From an uncultured Bacteroidales bacterium (lineage in GTDB: Bacteria; Bacteroidota; Bacteroidia; Bacteroidales; UBA932), in contig CAJUEK010000049.1 in assembly GCA_910585445.1 (NCBI GenBank), positions 1 through 16,583 of the forward strand: 16,583 nucleotides of DNA. The letters run 5' to 3'. The stretch's first letter is position 1; every line of letters starts with the position of its first letter. The notes beneath the pieces are model-generated. The model was given only the letters and a program-made list of their open reading frames with translations, did no database searches and was not told the DNA's origin. Shown here in pieces: positions 15,154 through 16,583 of the stretch. Both the position numbers and the translations under genes were made by a program.

Positions 15154-15375
15154 TCACTCCCGTCTTGTTTTCCCACCCTCGTCTTGTTCCCACTCTGTGG
15201 TATCCACCCAGAATGGCATTTCGATGGATGGAACGTTGTTTTTAGCTCTCCTATCCATCCCCAGCTGGAATTTCATGGATACAGTCACGTGTTTTGAAAC
15301 CGCACAGGAAGGATGATTTGTTAAAGAGGATAGCACATAAAAAATAATGAGACATCGCCGCTCGCGCGGGGACAC
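15154..15375 (-). CDS. Possible 73-codon frame (GTG start) with an internal peptide repeat
   Basis: A GTG-initiated minus-strand frame (VSPRERRCLIIFYVLSS...) starts inside the small-RNA terminator hairpin. A more plausible internal ATG gives a 40-residue product beginning MKFQLGMDRR. It contains two similar segments, SMKFQLGMD and SIEMPFWVD, encoded by the two direct repeats, and ends in a charged tail (EWEQDEGGKTRRE). No family is recognised. It may be spurious, with the DNA repeats being the real feature. Confidence 0.25.
   Translation of the reverse strand: MSPRERRCLIIFYVLSSLTNHPSCAVSKHVTVSMKFQLGMDRRAKNNVPSIEMPFWVDTTEWEQDEGGKTRRE
15201..15281. repeat. Two imperfect direct repeats, each with an inverted repeat
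   Basis: Copies at about 15201-15229 and 15252-15281 share tatcca-, -ccag/cagaa-, -ggaatttc/ggcatttc- and -atggat-. The second copy has perfect ends TATCCAT...ATGGATA and the first a weaker version. The centre-to-centre distance is 51 bp, a multiple of three, so both copies read in the same frame. Confidence 0.6.
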
Positions 15376-15457
15376 CTCATACTAACCACATAATTAATAA
15401 CACTAAAACTAATAACCAATAAGTTGTGAGAGCTTCAGAACAACTCTCTGATCAACT
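15339..15457 (-). ncRNA. Candidate small RNA (~119 nt) with own promoter and terminator
   Basis: A leftward transcript starting near 15457 would open with a nested stem: AGTTG pairs with CAACT around GAGAG-loop-CTCTC. An A/U-rich linker with repeated TTATT/TTAG/GTTATTA motifs follows. It ends in a terminator at 15379-15339: 9-bp outer stem TGAGGTGTC/GATGTCTCA, C-C mismatch, 4-bp stem CCGC/GCGG capped by a GCGA (GNRA) tetraloop, then TTATTTTTT. Three G-U pairs in the outer stem would be A-C mismatches on the plus strand, so the fold is specific to the leftward RNA. No known RNA family was recognised by eye. A 6S or other housekeeping RNA is not excluded. Confidence 0.6.
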
Positions 15458-15463
15458 CGGGTG

Positions 15464-15494
15464 CAAAGATACTGCTTTTTTCTATATCTGCAAA
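15464..15494 (-). promoter_or_regulatory. Consensus promoter driving the leftward small RNA
   Basis: On the minus strand TTTG (15494-15491), an exact 19-nt spacer and TATCTTTG (15471-15464) match the Bacteroidota promoter. It lies just downstream of the glsA stop and points away from glsA, so it must drive something in 14913-15457. Confidence 0.85.
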
Positions 15495-15495
15495 C

Positions 15496-15541
15496 TTTTT
15501 CTCAAAAAAATATCGTTTTTTTCAAAAAAATCAAAAAATCG
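15496..15541 (-). terminator. A/T homopolymer tract after glsA, possible weak terminator
   Basis: In the leftward RNA a TCG...TTTTTT arm can pair with AAAAAA...CGA, followed by TATTTTTTT. The stem is almost entirely A-U, so termination would be weak. It separates glsA from the small-RNA promoter. Confidence 0.35.
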
Positions 15542-16445
15542 ACTCTTCTGTATATGTCGTAAGCAATTCAAGCGCCTTCATTCCCATTACAGAGTTGCCC
15601 TTTGAATTCAGGCGCGGACTCCATACTGCAACTGAATATCTCTGCGGACATATCGCAACAATCCCTCCGCCTACACCGCTCTTGCCGGGAAGACCGACCA
15701 GGTAAGAGAACTCCCCTGCCTCATCATAGAACCCGCAAGTCTGCATCACGGCATTCATGCGCTTTATCTGTGAATTGGTCAGCGAATATCCAGCGAAACA
15801 GAAAGGAGAACGGTCCGCAAATGCCATAAAGGCAGCGGCAAGCTCACGGCAAGTCATCTCCACAGAGCACATCTTGAAATAGAACATCAGCACCCGCTCT
15901 ATATCATTCACTATGGTACCGTGCGACTTGAGCATATTGGCTATCGCCGCATTGAGAAACCCGTGCTCCCTCTCAGACATTGCCACATCCATGTTATAAT
16001 CCACTCCAGGCTCGCCGCACAATTCACGGACAAAACCCAGGAACTCATCTTCCGGTCTCTCCAACTCCGTAATCAGGATGTCAGACAGCACTATCGCACC
16101 AGCATTGATGAAAGGATTGCGCGGAATCCCCTTCTCAACCTCAAGCTGGACAAGCGAATTGAACGCCGTGCCAGAAGGCTCCTTCCCGATGCGTTTCCAC
16201 AGACTCTCGCCTTTGAGCGAAAGACACATCGCAAGCGCGAACACTTTGGAGATACTCTGTATTGAAAAGCGCTCATCCGCCTGGCGATATGTGTGCACAG
16301 CACCCGACACTTCCTGAAGGCACATCCCGAACTGGTCAGGATTCACCTTTGCCAGCGCCGGGATATAATCAGCCTGATGTCCTACCCCAGCAAACACGCT
16401 TATCCCATTCCAAATGTCATCAAATATTTTCTGATAATCCACCAT
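15531..16445 (-). CDS. glsA: Glutaminase A
   Basis: This 304-residue cytoplasmic enzyme hydrolyses L-glutamine to glutamate and ammonia. It aligns over its full length with bacterial serine-type glutaminases of the beta-lactamase fold. Markers are ADYIPALA (25-32), the catalytic S64-x-x-K67 in ERFSIQSISKVFAL, GKEPSGTAFNSLVQLEVEKGIPRNPFINAGAI, EREHGFLNAAIANMLKSHG, QIKRMNAVMQTCGFYDEAGEFSYLVGLPGKSGVGGGIVAI and AVWSPRLNSKGNS. Length matches the family (about 300-310). The gene may help acid tolerance or nitrogen supply in a gut setting, which is inference from relatives. ATG at 16445 sits about 19 nt after the predicted transcript start. It appears monocistronic. Confidence 0.97.
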   Translation of the reverse strand: MVDYQKIFDDIWNGISVFAGVGHQADYIPALAKVNPDQFGMCLQEVSGAVHTYRQADERFSIQSISKVFALAMCLSLKGESLWKRIGKEPSGTAFNSLVQLEVEKGIPRNPFINAGAIVLSDILITELERPEDEFLGFVRELCGEPGVDYNMDVAMSEREHGFLNAAIANMLKSHGTIVNDIERVLMFYFKMCSVEMTCRELAAAFMAFADRSPFCFAGYSLTNSQIKRMNAVMQTCGFYDEAGEFSYLVGLPGKSGVGGGIVAICPQRYSVAVWSPRLNSKGNSVMGMKALELLTTYTEESIF

Positions 16446-16470
16446 AATAATCTTAACTTCGGACCGGCCG

Positions 16471-16478
16471 CAAAGTTA
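16471..16478 (-). promoter_or_regulatory. glsA promoter -7 element (TAACTTTG)
   Basis: TAACTTTG on the minus strand is an exact TAnnTTTG and would start transcription near 16464. The upstream element is weak (a TCTG about 18 nt away). The 105 bp to the right edge contain no gene I can support. Confidence 0.6.
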
Positions 16479-16583
16479 CAAACTGTTCCGGTTTTGCAGA
16501 ATATGTTCCGCAATTTCTTTGCATCAAAAGGACACACCAGTCTTAGGAATATGAAACCCAAGCCCCTCCCTCCCCCCCCCATA

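Larger units (their letters stand above)
14913..15530. other. 618-bp gene-poor region with several leftward RNA-level signals
   Basis: No recognised gene lies here. From right to left it holds an A/T homopolymer stretch after glsA, a consensus leftward promoter (15464-15494) and a small-RNA candidate with its own terminator (15339-15457). Next come two imperfect direct repeats (15201-15229 and 15252-15281) within a 73-codon leftward frame, a nested hairpin (15083-15147), and a 39-codon coding-like leftward frame (14926-15045). Each is listed separately. Confidence 0.6.

Noticed and set aside
15031..15297. 88-residue plus-strand frame in the gene-poor region
   Set aside because: It starts in the low-complexity catctcagc repeats and crosses the terminator hairpin; no protein-like features.
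16400..16582. 60-residue minus-strand frame at the right edge
   Set aside because: It overlaps the glsA start and promoter and reads through the poly-C tract; chance frame.
1..16583. tRNA or rRNA genes
   Set aside because: No cloverleaf T-arm signature or rRNA core sequence was noticed on either strand by eye.

Overview
The window looks like a chromosomal stretch of a Bacteroidales bacterium (Bacteroidota). Three things point there. Several genes are preceded by the phylum's characteristic promoter (TTTG, about 19-21 nt, then TAnnTTTG) and have A/T-rich start regions with no Shine-Dalgarno sequence. There are lipoproteins with Bacteroidales-type export signals and domains (DUF4465, Big_2/Ig-like, an Lcl/DUF1566-like C-terminal domain). 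The polysaccharide genes are of a kind common in gut Bacteroidales. Genus cannot be fixed from sequence alone.

Left third (1-6529): a decayed IS4-family transposase fragment lies at the left edge. Beside it is a five-gene, leftward, tightly overlapping surface-polysaccharide operon, in transcription order flippase, FrhB-like iron-sulfur protein, polysaccharide pyruvyl transferase family protein, GT2 and GT4. The two glycosyltransferases and the pyruvyl transferase would build and decorate a repeat unit that the flippase moves across the inner membrane. No initiating transferase, polymerase or UpxY-type regulator is visible. The last gene (GT4) carries a 15-bp minisatellite that inserts a Cys/Gly/Asn-rich pentapeptide repeat near its C-terminus.

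Middle (6530-12387): a small Dabb-family protein; two divergent lipoproteins (a DUF4465 protein and a 536-residue protein built of three related units); a YeiH-type putative sulfate exporter; and trpS. A textbook bidirectional terminator (9867-9911) separates the large lipoprotein from the exporter. trpS has a clear promoter and a structured leader with a 19-codon ORF. A 12-bp hairpin whose wobble pairs form only in the leftward RNA lies between trpS and the exporter gene.

Right third (12388-16583): two tandem paralogous lipoproteins (Big_2 plus Lcl/DUF1566-like domain), then a 618-bp stretch without a recognisable gene, then glutaminase A (leftward). The gene-poor stretch is the most interesting part. 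It holds a near-perfect leftward promoter followed by a ~119-nt AU-rich transcript that ends in a GNRA-capped terminator hairpin: a strong small-RNA candidate. Beyond it are two imperfect 26-27-bp direct repeats that encode a repeated peptide, a nested hairpin/terminator, and a coding-like 39-codon ORF ending in a Cys cluster.

All functional names come from reading motifs by eye; no database search was run.
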